Shown here piece by piece: positions 1 through 6,038 of a stretch of 6,116 nt of DNA (positions within the stretch are counted from its first letter, which is position 1; each line of letters starts with the position of its first letter). Below the pieces are notes generated by a model that saw only the letters and a list, made by a program, of their open reading frames with translations, had not been told where the DNA came from and did not search any database. This DNA is from Spirochaetota bacterium. Its GTDB lineage: Bacteria > Spirochaetota > UBA4802 > UBA5550. Location: the NCBI GenBank assembly GCA_022704585.1, contig JAKJGD010000141.1:1-6116 (forward strand), read 5' to 3'. A program made the position numbers and the translations under genes.

Positions 1-321
1 TGCGGTGTTCATCGGCGTCTGGCTGGAGCCTCCGACGCCGAAAAATCCGATTCCGTTCCTGACGATTCCCCTGCCGTGGACGGAATACCCCCGCTCTTCG
101 AGCAGCCTCAGCACTTCGTCCCTGTCCCAGTTCCCGTGAACGGCCACGATGGCATCGGTGATCCCCTCGACCAGGGAAAGCGCCTCACGCGCCGAGCGCA
201 CGTCACCATGTTTTGCAATATCTCCGGATATGACGACCAGGTCTGCCTCCCGGATCAGGCCGGCCGCAGCATCAAAATATTTCATCTCGCCATGAATGTC
301 GCTTATGGCAAATATTTTCAT
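1..321 (-). CDS. Metallophosphoesterase, Icc-related (COG2129-like), C-terminus beyond window
   Basis: Reading the minus strand from the ATG at 321-319 gives 107 uninterrupted codons that run off the left edge, so the C-terminal part is missing. The protein starts MKIFAISDIHG and carries the calcineurin-like metallophosphoesterase signature in order: D8-x-H10 (SDIHG), G33-D34 (ISGDI) and G63-N64-x-D66. These residues would hold a two-metal centre that hydrolyses phosphate mono- or diesters. The third motif is GNWD rather than GNHD, and GVGGSSQTPMNT near residues 95-106 resembles the GGSxPTPFxTP stretch I associate with COG2129 proteins, many of which have a non-His residue at that position. 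A strong ribosome binding site (GAGGGAGA on the minus strand, 333-326) lies just upstream and supports this start. No signal peptide is visible, so it is probably cytoplasmic. The substrate cannot be inferred. The gene is divergent from tatD. Family assignment is firm; subfamily is likely. Confidence 0.9.
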   Translation of the reverse strand, partial: MKIFAISDIHGEMKYFDAAAGLIREADLVVISGDIAKHGDVRSAREALSLVEGITDAIVAVHGNWDRDEVLRLLEERGYSVHGRGIVRNGIGFFGVGGSSQTPMNTA

Positions 322-445
322 ACTATCTCCCTCGCCCATACTCGCGTAAATCAGGAAAATTTCAACCATTAATTCCGGCATTTTATTCTTGCAATTATGG
401 ACCCACGATCTATACCGAGACGCACTATAATTCCCCGGGGGCGCG
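322..445. promoter_or_regulatory. Divergent intergenic region with candidate promoters for tatD cluster and phosphoesterase
   Basis: This AT-richer 124-bp gap separates two divergent genes and should hold both promoters. On the plus strand, TTGCAA (389-394) is followed after 16 bp by TATACC (411-416), a plausible sigma70-type pair giving a short leader for tatD. A perfect TATAAT lies at 426-431 but has no good -35 at 17 bp and sits only 14 bp before the ATG. On the minus strand, TTGAAA (365-360) is followed by TATGGG (340-335), but the spacing of 19 bp is long. The bases CCCCGGGG (433-440) form a perfect palindrome overlapping the only SD-like G run before tatD. These assignments come from matching consensus by eye and are weak individually. 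That the region contains promoters follows mainly from gene orientation. Confidence 0.4.
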
Positions 446-1246
446 ATGTACATCGACTCTCACGCACATTTTGACCTGGCCCTGGAAGAAACGTCCGTCT
501 CCGAATCCTCGCTGATCGACGCGATGAAGGACCAGTCCATTGAGCGGGCGGTACAGGTCGGCATCGATATGGCAAGCTCGCACTGGTCCCATGATTTCGC
601 CAGGCGAAATGCGGGTGCGGGCATATACTTCACCGCGGGTATTCATCCCTCATCTACGGCCGGCGACCCCGAGCTCGCCGAGCTGGCCGACCTCGTCGAA
701 TCGGTCCGCTCCGGGGGCAGCGCTCCGCTCCTTTTCGGGATCGGGGAATGCGGCCTCGATTTCTACCGCAAGCGCATGCCCCGCGAGATGCAGATCCGTT
801 CGTTCAGGTTCCAGATCGAGCTCGCGCGGCTGCACAGGCTCCCGATCATCGTCCATTCCCGCGATGCCATGGAAGAGACACTCGGCATCCTCGGCGAATA
901 CGGACCGTCCGCGGGTATCATGCACTGCTTTTCCGGCGACGCCGCTGCGGCGCGTCGTGTACTCGATCTCGGCTTCCATGTATCCTTCGCCGGAAACGTC
1001 ACGTACCGCACGGCGAATATGCTCCAGGAAGCGGCCTCGTATGTTCCCCTGGACCGGCTCCTCATCGAAACCGACGCACCCTTTCTCACACCGGTCCCCC
1101 TGCGGGGCAGGAAAAACCGCCCGGACTACGTAATTCATACATATCGGTTTATCGCCGGGCTCAGGAGCGAACCGCTTCCGCGCATCATCGAAGCGGTCCA
1201 TGAAAATTTTATGGGGATGGTGAGCCATGAAGTCAAAACAGTTTAA
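446..1246 (+). CDS. tatD: TatD family metal-dependent hydrolase (3'-5' exonuclease/DNase type)
   Basis: The 266-residue product has the normal length of the TatD/YcfH/YjjV family, which are cytoplasmic TIM-barrel enzymes of the amidohydrolase superfamily. Characterised members are metal-dependent DNases or 3'-5' exonucleases; one branch removes D-amino acids from tRNA. All the metal ligands can be seen: H6-x-H8 (DSHAHFD), E101 (GIGECGLDFY), H137 (IIVHSRD), H160 (IMHCFSG) and D210 (LIETDAPFLTP). The typical P-x-x-LRGRKNRP segment follows at about residues 216-226. The ATG is chosen because the family characteristically begins with a short strand leading straight into DSHxH. The SD is only a G run (437-441), which is weak. 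The 3' end overlaps nadB by 20 bp, pointing to coupled translation. The family is certain; which TatD paralogue it is cannot be decided, so the symbol is generic. Confidence 0.93.
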   Translation: MYIDSHAHFDLALEETSVSESSLIDAMKDQSIERAVQVGIDMASSHWSHDFARRNAGAGIYFTAGIHPSSTAGDPELAELADLVESVRSGGSAPLLFGIGECGLDFYRKRMPREMQIRSFRFQIELARLHRLPIIVHSRDAMEETLGILGEYGPSAGIMHCFSGDAAAARRVLDLGFHVSFAGNVTYRTANMLQEAASYVPLDRLLIETDAPFLTPVPLRGRKNRPDYVIHTYRFIAGLRSEPLPRIIEAVHENFMGMVSHEVKTV

Positions 1247-2885
1247 ATCTGACTTTCTGGTGATAGGCAGCGGCATCGCCGGCCTCACCTTTGCCATCAA
1301 GGCCTCCCGATACGGCACGGTGAATATCGCGACCAAGAAGCAGGACTTCGACTCCAACACGAATTACGCCCAGGGCGGCATCGCCTCAGTTCTCGCTCCG
1401 GATGATTCCTTTGACAGGCATATAGAGGACACGCTCAAGGCTGGAGCCGGTCTCGGCAACCGCACGGCGGTGGAGATACTCGTCCGCGAGGGACCGGGAC
1501 GGATCAGGGAACTCATGGAATGGGGCGCCCAGTTTTCCGAGCGCGAGGGGAGCGGGGGAACGGTTCTTGACCTCGGGCGCGAGGGCGGCCATTCGATGAA
1601 CCGCATCGTGCATGCGCGTGACCTGACCGGCAAGGAGGTCGAACGCGCCCTTCTCAAGAAGGTATCTGAAATCAAAAACATACGCCTGTTTGAAAACCAT
1701 ACGGCCGTCGACCTGCTCACGGAGCACCAGCTCGGGCCAAAAGCCAAAAGGCGGGGAACAATCCATTGCTACGGAGCCTATATTCTCGACAACACCAGCG
1801 GCGTGGTAAACACCTTTAACGCGAAGATGATCCTGCTGGCCACCGGCGGTGTCGGCCAGGTCTATCTCCACACCACCAACCCCGAGATCGCCACCGGCGA
1901 CGGCATCGCCATGGCCTACCGCGCCGGCGCGCTCATCGGGGACATGGAGTTTATCCAGTTCCACCCCACGGCCCTCTATACACCGAAAGGCACCGGCCCC
2001 TCTTTTCTCATCAGCGAGGCGGTGCGTGGCGAGGGCGCCCTATTGCTCAATACGCGCGGCGAGCGGTTCATGGAGCGCGTCCACCCGCTAAAGGACCTGG
2101 CGCCGCGGGACATCGTTGCCCGCGTGATCGACATGGAGCTCAAGAAATACGGCGTCCCCAACGTGTATCTCGATATAACATCCAAGAGTAAAAAATTCCT
2201 CATGCGGCGGTTCCCCAACATCTATGCCCGCTGCCTGCAGGAAGGCATCGATATTTCAAAGGACCCGATTCCCGTCGTTCCCGCGGCTCACTACCTATGC
2301 GGAGGAGTAATCAGCGACACGAACGGCAAAACATCGATCGAGAACCTCTACGTCTCGGGCGAATCGTCCTGCACCGGCGTGCATGGAGCAAACCGCCTCG
2401 CAAGCAACTCCCTGCTTGAGGGTATCGTATTTTCCCACCGCGCCTTTTTGCAGGCCGAGGAACACCTCCGCTCGTTAAACCGGAAACCCGCCATCCAGCG
2501 CTTTCCCAACTGGAACAAGGAGGGGACCTTCGACCTCGAGGAATGGGTGCTGGTCCAGCACGACATCGAGGACGTGAAGCGGCTCATGTGGGACTACGTG
2601 GGCATTGTGCGGTCGGACAAGCGTTTACAGAAGGCGCACAAGAGGATACTCATGCTCGCCGAGGACATCCACGATTACTACAAGAAAAGCACCATCTCTT
2701 CCCGAATCGTCGAGCTCCGCAACCTGGCCACGGTCGCCAAGCTCATTATCAGGAGCGCCATGGCCCGCAGAGACAGCATCGGGCTCCATTATAACTCCGA
2801 TCATCCCCGCACGGGCGCCCGGAAAATGAATGTTGTGCTGCAAGCCGCGCATGAGCCGAAGCTCGTCAGGCTGGGCCGCGACTGA
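1227..2885 (+). CDS. nadB: L-aspartate oxidase
   Basis: NadB is a cytoplasmic FAD enzyme that oxidises L-aspartate to iminoaspartate, with oxygen or fumarate as electron acceptor. NadA then condenses the product with dihydroxyacetone phosphate to quinolinate for de novo NAD synthesis. The 552-residue length is close to the roughly 540 usual for the family. The N-terminal dinucleotide fold has GSGIAG at residues 14-19, followed by NTNYAQGGIASV (44-55). Residues matching the E. coli active site are present: E119 (GREGGHS), H246 (FHPTAL), R294 (APRD) and H355 (AAHY). GVHGANRLASNSLLEG (384-399) closes the FAD domain. The C-terminal helical domain carries ELRNL and LHYNSDHP. The E119 and FHPTAL context favours aspartate oxidase over succinate dehydrogenase or fumarate reductase flavoproteins. 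The start lies inside the end of tatD, with GGGGATGG at 1213-1220 as SD. nadA and nadC are not in the window. Confidence 0.96.
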   Translation: MKSKQFKSDFLVIGSGIAGLTFAIKASRYGTVNIATKKQDFDSNTNYAQGGIASVLAPDDSFDRHIEDTLKAGAGLGNRTAVEILVREGPGRIRELMEWGAQFSEREGSGGTVLDLGREGGHSMNRIVHARDLTGKEVERALLKKVSEIKNIRLFENHTAVDLLTEHQLGPKAKRRGTIHCYGAYILDNTSGVVNTFNAKMILLATGGVGQVYLHTTNPEIATGDGIAMAYRAGALIGDMEFIQFHPTALYTPKGTGPSFLISEAVRGEGALLLNTRGERFMERVHPLKDLAPRDIVARVIDMELKKYGVPNVYLDITSKSKKFLMRRFPNIYARCLQEGIDISKDPIPVVPAAHYLCGGVISDTNGKTSIENLYVSGESSCTGVHGANRLASNSLLEGIVFSHRAFLQAEEHLRSLNRKPAIQRFPNWNKEGTFDLEEWVLVQHDIEDVKRLMWDYVGIVRSDKRLQKAHKRILMLAEDIHDYYKKSTISSRIVELRNLATVAKLIIRSAMARRDSIGLHYNSDHPRTGARKMNVVLQAAHEPKLVRLGRD

Positions 2886-3332
2886 ATGAAACGTTTCGTC
2901 GAGATCAGAAAGATCCGCCCGGACGATCTCCACGACGTTTTCGTCCTCGGCCTTGAGTTCTTTCCAGGACAGGACGGCAGGAGCCCGATTCTTTCCTGGA
3001 ACGAGACAAACCTTGCAGCGGTCCTGGCGGACGATTTATCCCTGTCCCTGGTCGCTGCGAGGAAAAACTCGATCGAGGGCTTCCTGATCGCACGGATTGA
3101 CAACCCCGGACGGGCCGGGATCCTCTGGATCGCAGCACGCGGTCCGGAAGCCGTCCGGATCAGAAATGACCTCTGCCAGGCCTTTATTGATGGCCTGCCG
3201 GAAACCATCACCCGTATCCGGGTCGCAGTGCCGGAATCAAATCCTGAAATGATGGACTTTTTTGGAAAATTTGGCTTTACTGATTCAGAACATGTTGTAA
3301 TTATGGAGAACTTTTTCCGAAAAAATACGTAA
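2886..3332 (+). CDS. GNAT-like N-acetyltransferase domain protein, atypical acetyl-CoA loop
   Basis: This 148-residue protein has the layout of a single GNAT domain, which normally transfers an acyl group from acyl-CoA to an amine. It opens with a beta strand and IRKIRPDDL (7-15), continues with a central pair of strands (SLVAARKNSIEGFLIARID, 54-72; AGILWIAARG, 77-86), a helix, and ends with IRVAVPESNPEMMDFFGKFGF (111-131), the usual N-xxA-xxFY-xKxGF closing segment. The diagnostic Q/R-x-x-G-x-G/A loop that grips the CoA pyrophosphate is not recognisable after the fourth strand, where RGPEAVRIRND (85-95) stands instead. Its ATG directly abuts the nadB stop (TGAATG) and no clear SD is present, so it is probably translated by coupling to nadB. 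The substrate is unknown. The fold assignment is an inference from pattern; activity is uncertain. Confidence 0.72.
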   Translation: MKRFVEIRKIRPDDLHDVFVLGLEFFPGQDGRSPILSWNETNLAAVLADDLSLSLVAARKNSIEGFLIARIDNPGRAGILWIAARGPEAVRIRNDLCQAFIDGLPETITRIRVAVPESNPEMMDFFGKFGFTDSEHVVIMENFFRKNT

Positions 3333-3337
3333 GCGTT

Positions 3338-3367
3338 CTGCCGGGAGCCGGCTTTTGCATCCGGCAG
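3338..3367 (+). other. Intercistronic inverted repeat (7-bp stem) before aminotransferase gene
   Basis: CTGCCGG (3338-3344) is perfectly complementary to CCGGCAG (3361-3367) across a 16-nt loop that itself holds the 8-bp palindrome AGCCGGCT (3346-3353). The repeat lies in the only sizeable gap (64 bp) of the rightward cluster. No T-run follows on the plus strand, so it is not a canonical intrinsic terminator. It may instead be an RNA-stability or processing hairpin, or have no role. The rest of the gap holds only the SD of the next gene. Confidence 0.4.
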
Positions 3368-3384
3368 GGCATACGAATTGAACC

Positions 3385-3389
3385 GAGGG
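3385..3389 (+). promoter_or_regulatory. Ribosome binding site deciding a GTG start
   Basis: GAGGG lies 7 nt upstream of the GTG at 3397 and is the best SD in the gap. It supports GTG as the start codon of the aminotransferase. The first in-frame ATG comes far too late, well inside conserved sequence. Confidence 0.6.
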
Positions 3390-3396
3390 CATAAGA

Positions 3397-4584
3397 GTGA
3401 AGCTGTCACTTGTTCAGGACAATGACCCCAGGGGGCTGGTTTCAAAAACCGGGACCATCATACCCCCGTCCGGGATCAGGGAATTTTTCGATATTGTCTA
3501 TTCCACGCCGGACTGTATCTCCCTCGGCGTGGGCGAACCCGATTTCACAACGCCCTGGCGCATCTCGGACAGCGGCATCTTCGCCATCAAGGACGGGAAC
3601 ACCCACTACACGCCCAACCGGGGCCTCCCGGAGCTCCGCGATCTCATAGCGGCCAGCATGGCCTCGGAATACAGGATCGAGTGCAATCCCGATACCGAGC
3701 TTATCATCACGCTGGGAGTGAGCCAGGGACTTGACCTGGCGCTGCGCGGCATCCTCAACCCGGGCGACGAGGTCATCGTGATCGAGCCTTGCTACGTGTC
3801 CTATGCCGCGAACGTCACGCTCCTGCACGGCGTGCCCGTTATCGTGCCTACCTACAGCAAGGATGGGTTCACAATCGACATCGATCTCCTGAAAAAATCG
3901 ATAACGAAAAAGACGAAGGCGCTTCTGCTAAACTACCCTGCCAACCCCACCGGCGCCACCATCGGCAGGGAGACGCTGGAACAGATAGCAGACCTGGCGC
4001 TCCGGCATAATTTCATCGTGCTGAGCGACGAGATTTACTGCACCCTGATTTACGGGCGCGAGCACTTTTCCATTGCATCAATTCCCGAGATGAAGCAGCG
4101 TGTACTATACCTGAACGGATTTTCGAAATCGCACGCCATGACCGGGTGGCGTCTCGGCTACGTCGCGGGTCCGGCGTACATACTCGACATCATGATGAAG
4201 ATCCACCAGTACACCGCTCTCTGTGCGCCATCCATGGCCCAATACGCGGCCATCGAGGCCATCAAGAAAGGACGCAAGGACGTTCAGCTGATGAAGTCCG
4301 AGTATCTCAAGCGGAGGAATTTCATTACCGGCCGGCTCAATGAGATCGGCCTGGCCTGTCATGTCCCTGAAGGGGCGTTTTACGTTTTTCCCGACGTTTC
4401 AGGGACCGGCCTGGAGAGCAGGGATTTCGCCCTCCAGCTTCTGAAAAAGGAAAAGGTCGCCGTGGTGCCCGGCGGGGTGTTCGGCGAATGCGGGAAGAAT
4501 CACGTTCGCTGTTCCTACGCCACGTCCATGGAAAATATCCGCGAATCCATGCTCCGGATCGAGAGATTCGTTAAGCAGCTGTAA
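3397..4584 (+). CDS. Pyridoxal phosphate-dependent aminotransferase, class I/II (AspC/AlaT-like fold)
   Basis: The 395-residue product is a full-length fold-type I aminotransferase that would move an amino group between an amino acid and a 2-oxoacid in the cytoplasm. The residues that bind PLP and substrate are all present: GVGEPDF (44-50), YTPNRGLPELR (71-81), Y133, N183 in NPTG, D211 in SDEIY, the Schiff-base lysine K244 in GFSKSHAMTGWRLGY, R252, and the substrate carboxylate arginine R371 (HVRCSYA). The PPSGIREFFD stretch at 23-32 is typical of the COG0436 group whose members act on aspartate, alanine or aromatic amino acids. I cannot decide the substrate from sequence. Translation starts at GTG, supported by GAGGG at 3385-3389. 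The location next to nadB makes aspartate an attractive guess, but that is inference. The next gene follows after 9 bp. Confidence 0.92.
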   Translation: MKLSLVQDNDPRGLVSKTGTIIPPSGIREFFDIVYSTPDCISLGVGEPDFTTPWRISDSGIFAIKDGNTHYTPNRGLPELRDLIAASMASEYRIECNPDTELIITLGVSQGLDLALRGILNPGDEVIVIEPCYVSYAANVTLLHGVPVIVPTYSKDGFTIDIDLLKKSITKKTKALLLNYPANPTGATIGRETLEQIADLALRHNFIVLSDEIYCTLIYGREHFSIASIPEMKQRVLYLNGFSKSHAMTGWRLGYVAGPAYILDIMMKIHQYTALCAPSMAQYAAIEAIKKGRKDVQLMKSEYLKRRNFITGRLNEIGLACHVPEGAFYVFPDVSGTGLESRDFALQLLKKEKVAVVPGGVFGECGKNHVRCSYATSMENIRESMLRIERFVKQL

Positions 4585-4593
4585 CGCCTCGCC

Positions 4594-5094
4594 ATGTTTC
4601 TTATTGACGGATTCAACCTGATCTATAAATTCCCCGACCTGGAAGAAAAAATGCTGCGTGGACAGCTCGATGACGCCCGCGCCGGCCTGCTTGATCGCCT
4701 GAAAGAATACCAGAGAATAAAAAAAGCCCGGATCCGCGTCGTGTTCGACGGGAAGAAGGGAGTTGCAGGTGAAGTCCGCTCGGAAACGGTCGGCTCAATC
4801 GACGTGTACTATTCCCTTGATTACTCCGCCGACTTTTTAATAAAGCAGTTTATAAAGAAGGATCTCAATCCCCGGAGCGCTACCGTGGTGACGTCAGACA
4901 AGGACATACTGTTCTACGTGAACCGGTTCAGCGCACGGACCATGACGAGCGAGAAGTTCGCCGAGCACGTGACCCGGACCATCATTGAGGAAGCTGAGTC
5001 CCGGGACCTGCCCGAAAAGGAGCATGATCCCGTTGTTTCTGATGAAGAGATATCGTTCTGGGAGCGCCTGTTTAACAAAAAGCGCCCGCGCTGA
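4594..5094 (+). CDS. NYN domain protein, YacP/Rae1-like putative endoribonuclease
   Basis: The 166-residue protein matches the PF05991 (YacP) type of NYN/PIN-like nuclease. In Bacillus subtilis, the family member Rae1 is a ribosome-associated mRNA endonuclease. The N-terminus goes straight into MFLIDGFNLI, giving acidic residue D5. VVFDG follows at 49-53, then the helix SADFLIKQFI (78-87, D80), then VVTSDKDI (98-105, D102). These acidic residues would form the metal site of a PIN-like fold. The C-terminal tail after about residue 135 is highly charged (EKEHDP, SDEE, KKRPR) and lacks a recognisable domain. No SD precedes the ATG, and the preceding stop is 9 bp away, so translation is probably coupled to the aminotransferase. 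The start is fixed by the conserved DGFN strand. Ribosome association in this organism is inference. Confidence 0.85.
   Translation: MFLIDGFNLIYKFPDLEEKMLRGQLDDARAGLLDRLKEYQRIKKARIRVVFDGKKGVAGEVRSETVGSIDVYYSLDYSADFLIKQFIKKDLNPRSATVVTSDKDILFYVNRFSARTMTSEKFAEHVTRTIIEEAESRDLPEKEHDPVVSDEEISFWERLFNKKRPR
5072..5092 (-). terminator. Weak candidate terminator for the leftward esterase, inside the 3' end of the NYN gene
   Basis: Read on the minus strand, AGCG-CGGG-CGCT (5092-5081) could form a short GC stem, immediately followed by TTTTTGTT. It lies 9 nt past the esterase stop codon and within the last codons of the convergent NYN gene. The stem is only 4-5 bp, so this is a weak call. It is notable because the 6-bp gap between the two stops leaves no other room. 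Confidence 0.3.
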
Positions 5095-5100
5095 TGCCCG

Positions 5101-5951
5101 TTACCGCGCCAGAGTCCGGTCAAAGAAGCCAAGGACGTCCGGCACCAGGTTCCCCCAGTAACGCCAGTCATGGCCTGCCCCTTTGCTTTTTACTTCTTCG
5201 ACAATCAGCTCGTATTCGCCTTTCGATTCATGCCGCTCTTTCAGCCGGTCTGCCAGCAAGCGCGTCTGGGGCGGTGGCACAATGGCGTCGTTGGTGCCAT
5301 GCCCGAGAAAAACCGGTGTATTTTTCAGGCTGGCAGAAAGCTCCAGAATATTGACCTCCTTTTCCCAGCGCTCCTGGTTCAGTCCATAGGGACCGTAGAC
5401 AGACACGAGGAGCCGATCGTTCCATAGCGAGGCTGAATCATAATCGCCGGAAAGGCCGGCAGCGGCACCGAAGAGCTTCGGGTACTGTGAAGCCAGCAGC
5501 AACGCGCCTCGCGCGCCGGTTGAGACGCCGAAAATCCCGGTCCCGGACCGTTCCCCGGCAAGACCGAACTGCTCCCGCACGAAGGGGAGGAGCACGCGCA
5601 CGATGTACTCTCCGCCCGGGACCGGCGCCCACCGGTTTTTCGTCTCCGAATAGTATTTCGATTCATAGAGCGTCGTGCCCATGGCCGGGCAGACCAGAAC
5701 AAAACCATACCGGTCGGCATAGTCCGTTATGGGCGTGCCGTTCTCCCAGTCGCCGGGCTGTTGGCGGTACCCGTGCAGCACGATAAGGGTCCGGGCCCTG
5801 GAGCCGGCCTCGTATTTTTTCGGGACTCGACCTTCACGTTACGGAGCCATTTCCCGGGCGTTATTTCCGTCCGCAGAGCGGCGCCGGGTCCTGACGCGTA
5901 GCAGGTCAGGGAGAGGGCGGCTGACAGCACAAGACACGAAAATAACCGCAT
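5101..5951 (-). pseudogene. Secreted putative esterase (PF00756-like alpha/beta hydrolase), frameshifted
   Basis: Two minus-strand frames together encode one protein. The first (ATG at 5951-5949) begins with a signal peptide, MRLFSCLVLSAALSLTCYAS, and reads to about residue 46 as ...VKVESRK. The second continues as KYEAGSRARTLIVLHGYRQQ and runs to the TAA at 5103-5101. They join at a run of six A (5820-5815): one extra A would give an unbroken product of about 283 residues. In that product, LHGYRQ is the oxyanion-hole region, S144 (GVSTG) the nucleophile, D222 (HGTND) and H261 (GAGHDW) the rest of the triad, as in esterase D and feruloyl-esterase-like enzymes. The downstream frame has a stop at 5841-5839 and no good start before the HG motif, so it needs the first frame. 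GAGGTG (5961-5956) is a good SD. The cysteine at residue 17 does not form a standard lipobox. The protein is probably exported; its substrate is unknown. The break may be an assembly error, a true mutation, or slippage. Confidence 0.82.
5791..5820 (-). other. Frameshift point: A6T slippery heptamer with downstream potential hairpin
   Basis: In the frame of the signal peptide the codons read cgA AAA AAT, which has the X XXY YYZ form of a -1 slippery site (5820-5814). Stepping back one base yields R-K-K-Y-E and enters exactly the hydrolase frame. Six nucleotides further, CCGGCT-CCAG-GGCC-C-GG (5807-5791) can fold into a 6-bp stem with one T-G pair and a bulged C. Both frames are open across 5838-5727. 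The features are visible in the sequence; a functional role is speculative. Confidence 0.45.
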
Positions 5952-5982
5952 GATACACCTCGCAAAAACTGGCGCTGGAACG

Positions 5983-6026
5983 ACGGGTTGAAGGATACCT
6001 ACCCGTTTGATTATTTCAAGAATAAT
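5983..6026 (-). promoter_or_regulatory. Candidate promoter of the esterase gene within two inverted repeats
   Basis: The 87-bp gap between radC and the esterase gene (5952-6038) contains, on the minus strand, TTGAAA (6019-6014), then 16 bp, then TATCCT (5997-5992), a reasonable sigma70-like pair about 40 bp before the ATG. The -35 element overlaps the perfect repeat ATTATT-5-AATAAT (6010-6026). The -10 element lies between the arms of ACGGGT-12-ACCCGT (5983-6006). The second repeat is positioned where an operator could sit. The first could also be a weak hairpin after radC, but its stem is all A/T and no clean T-run follows. The promoter call rests on consensus matching by eye. Confidence 0.4.
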
Positions 6027-6038
6027 TTGTCCCTCAGG

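Noticed and set aside
76..372. A 98-codon plus-strand frame at the left edge
   Set aside because: It is antisense to the metallophosphoesterase, whose motifs and SD are convincing.
540..1133. A 197-codon plus-strand frame inside tatD
   Set aside because: The translation is Ser/Arg/Pro-rich with no domain, and it lies entirely inside tatD in another frame.
650..1360. A 236-codon open frame on the minus strand across tatD and the start of nadB
   Set aside because: It is fully antisense to two genes with intact catalytic motifs, its translation is low-complexity and Arg/Glu-rich, and it resembles no family I know. GC-rich codon use on the plus strand creates such shadows.
2801..3445. A 214-codon minus-strand frame opposite the GNAT-like gene
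   Set aside because: I considered whether this was the true gene. The plus-strand protein has a recognisable GNAT ending, an exact junction with nadB and balanced composition, whereas the antisense product is Arg/Ser/Pro-rich and overlaps genes at both ends.
5779..5781. GTG as an internal start for a separate 226-residue hydrolase
   Set aside because: This GTG is the valine of the V-L-H-G strand that forms the oxyanion region. Starting there would remove the first core strand and the signal peptide, and the upstream frame supplies both.
6010..6026. ATTATT-5-AATAAT as a radC terminator
   Set aside because: The stem is only six A/T pairs and on the minus strand is followed by CAAACG rather than a T-run.
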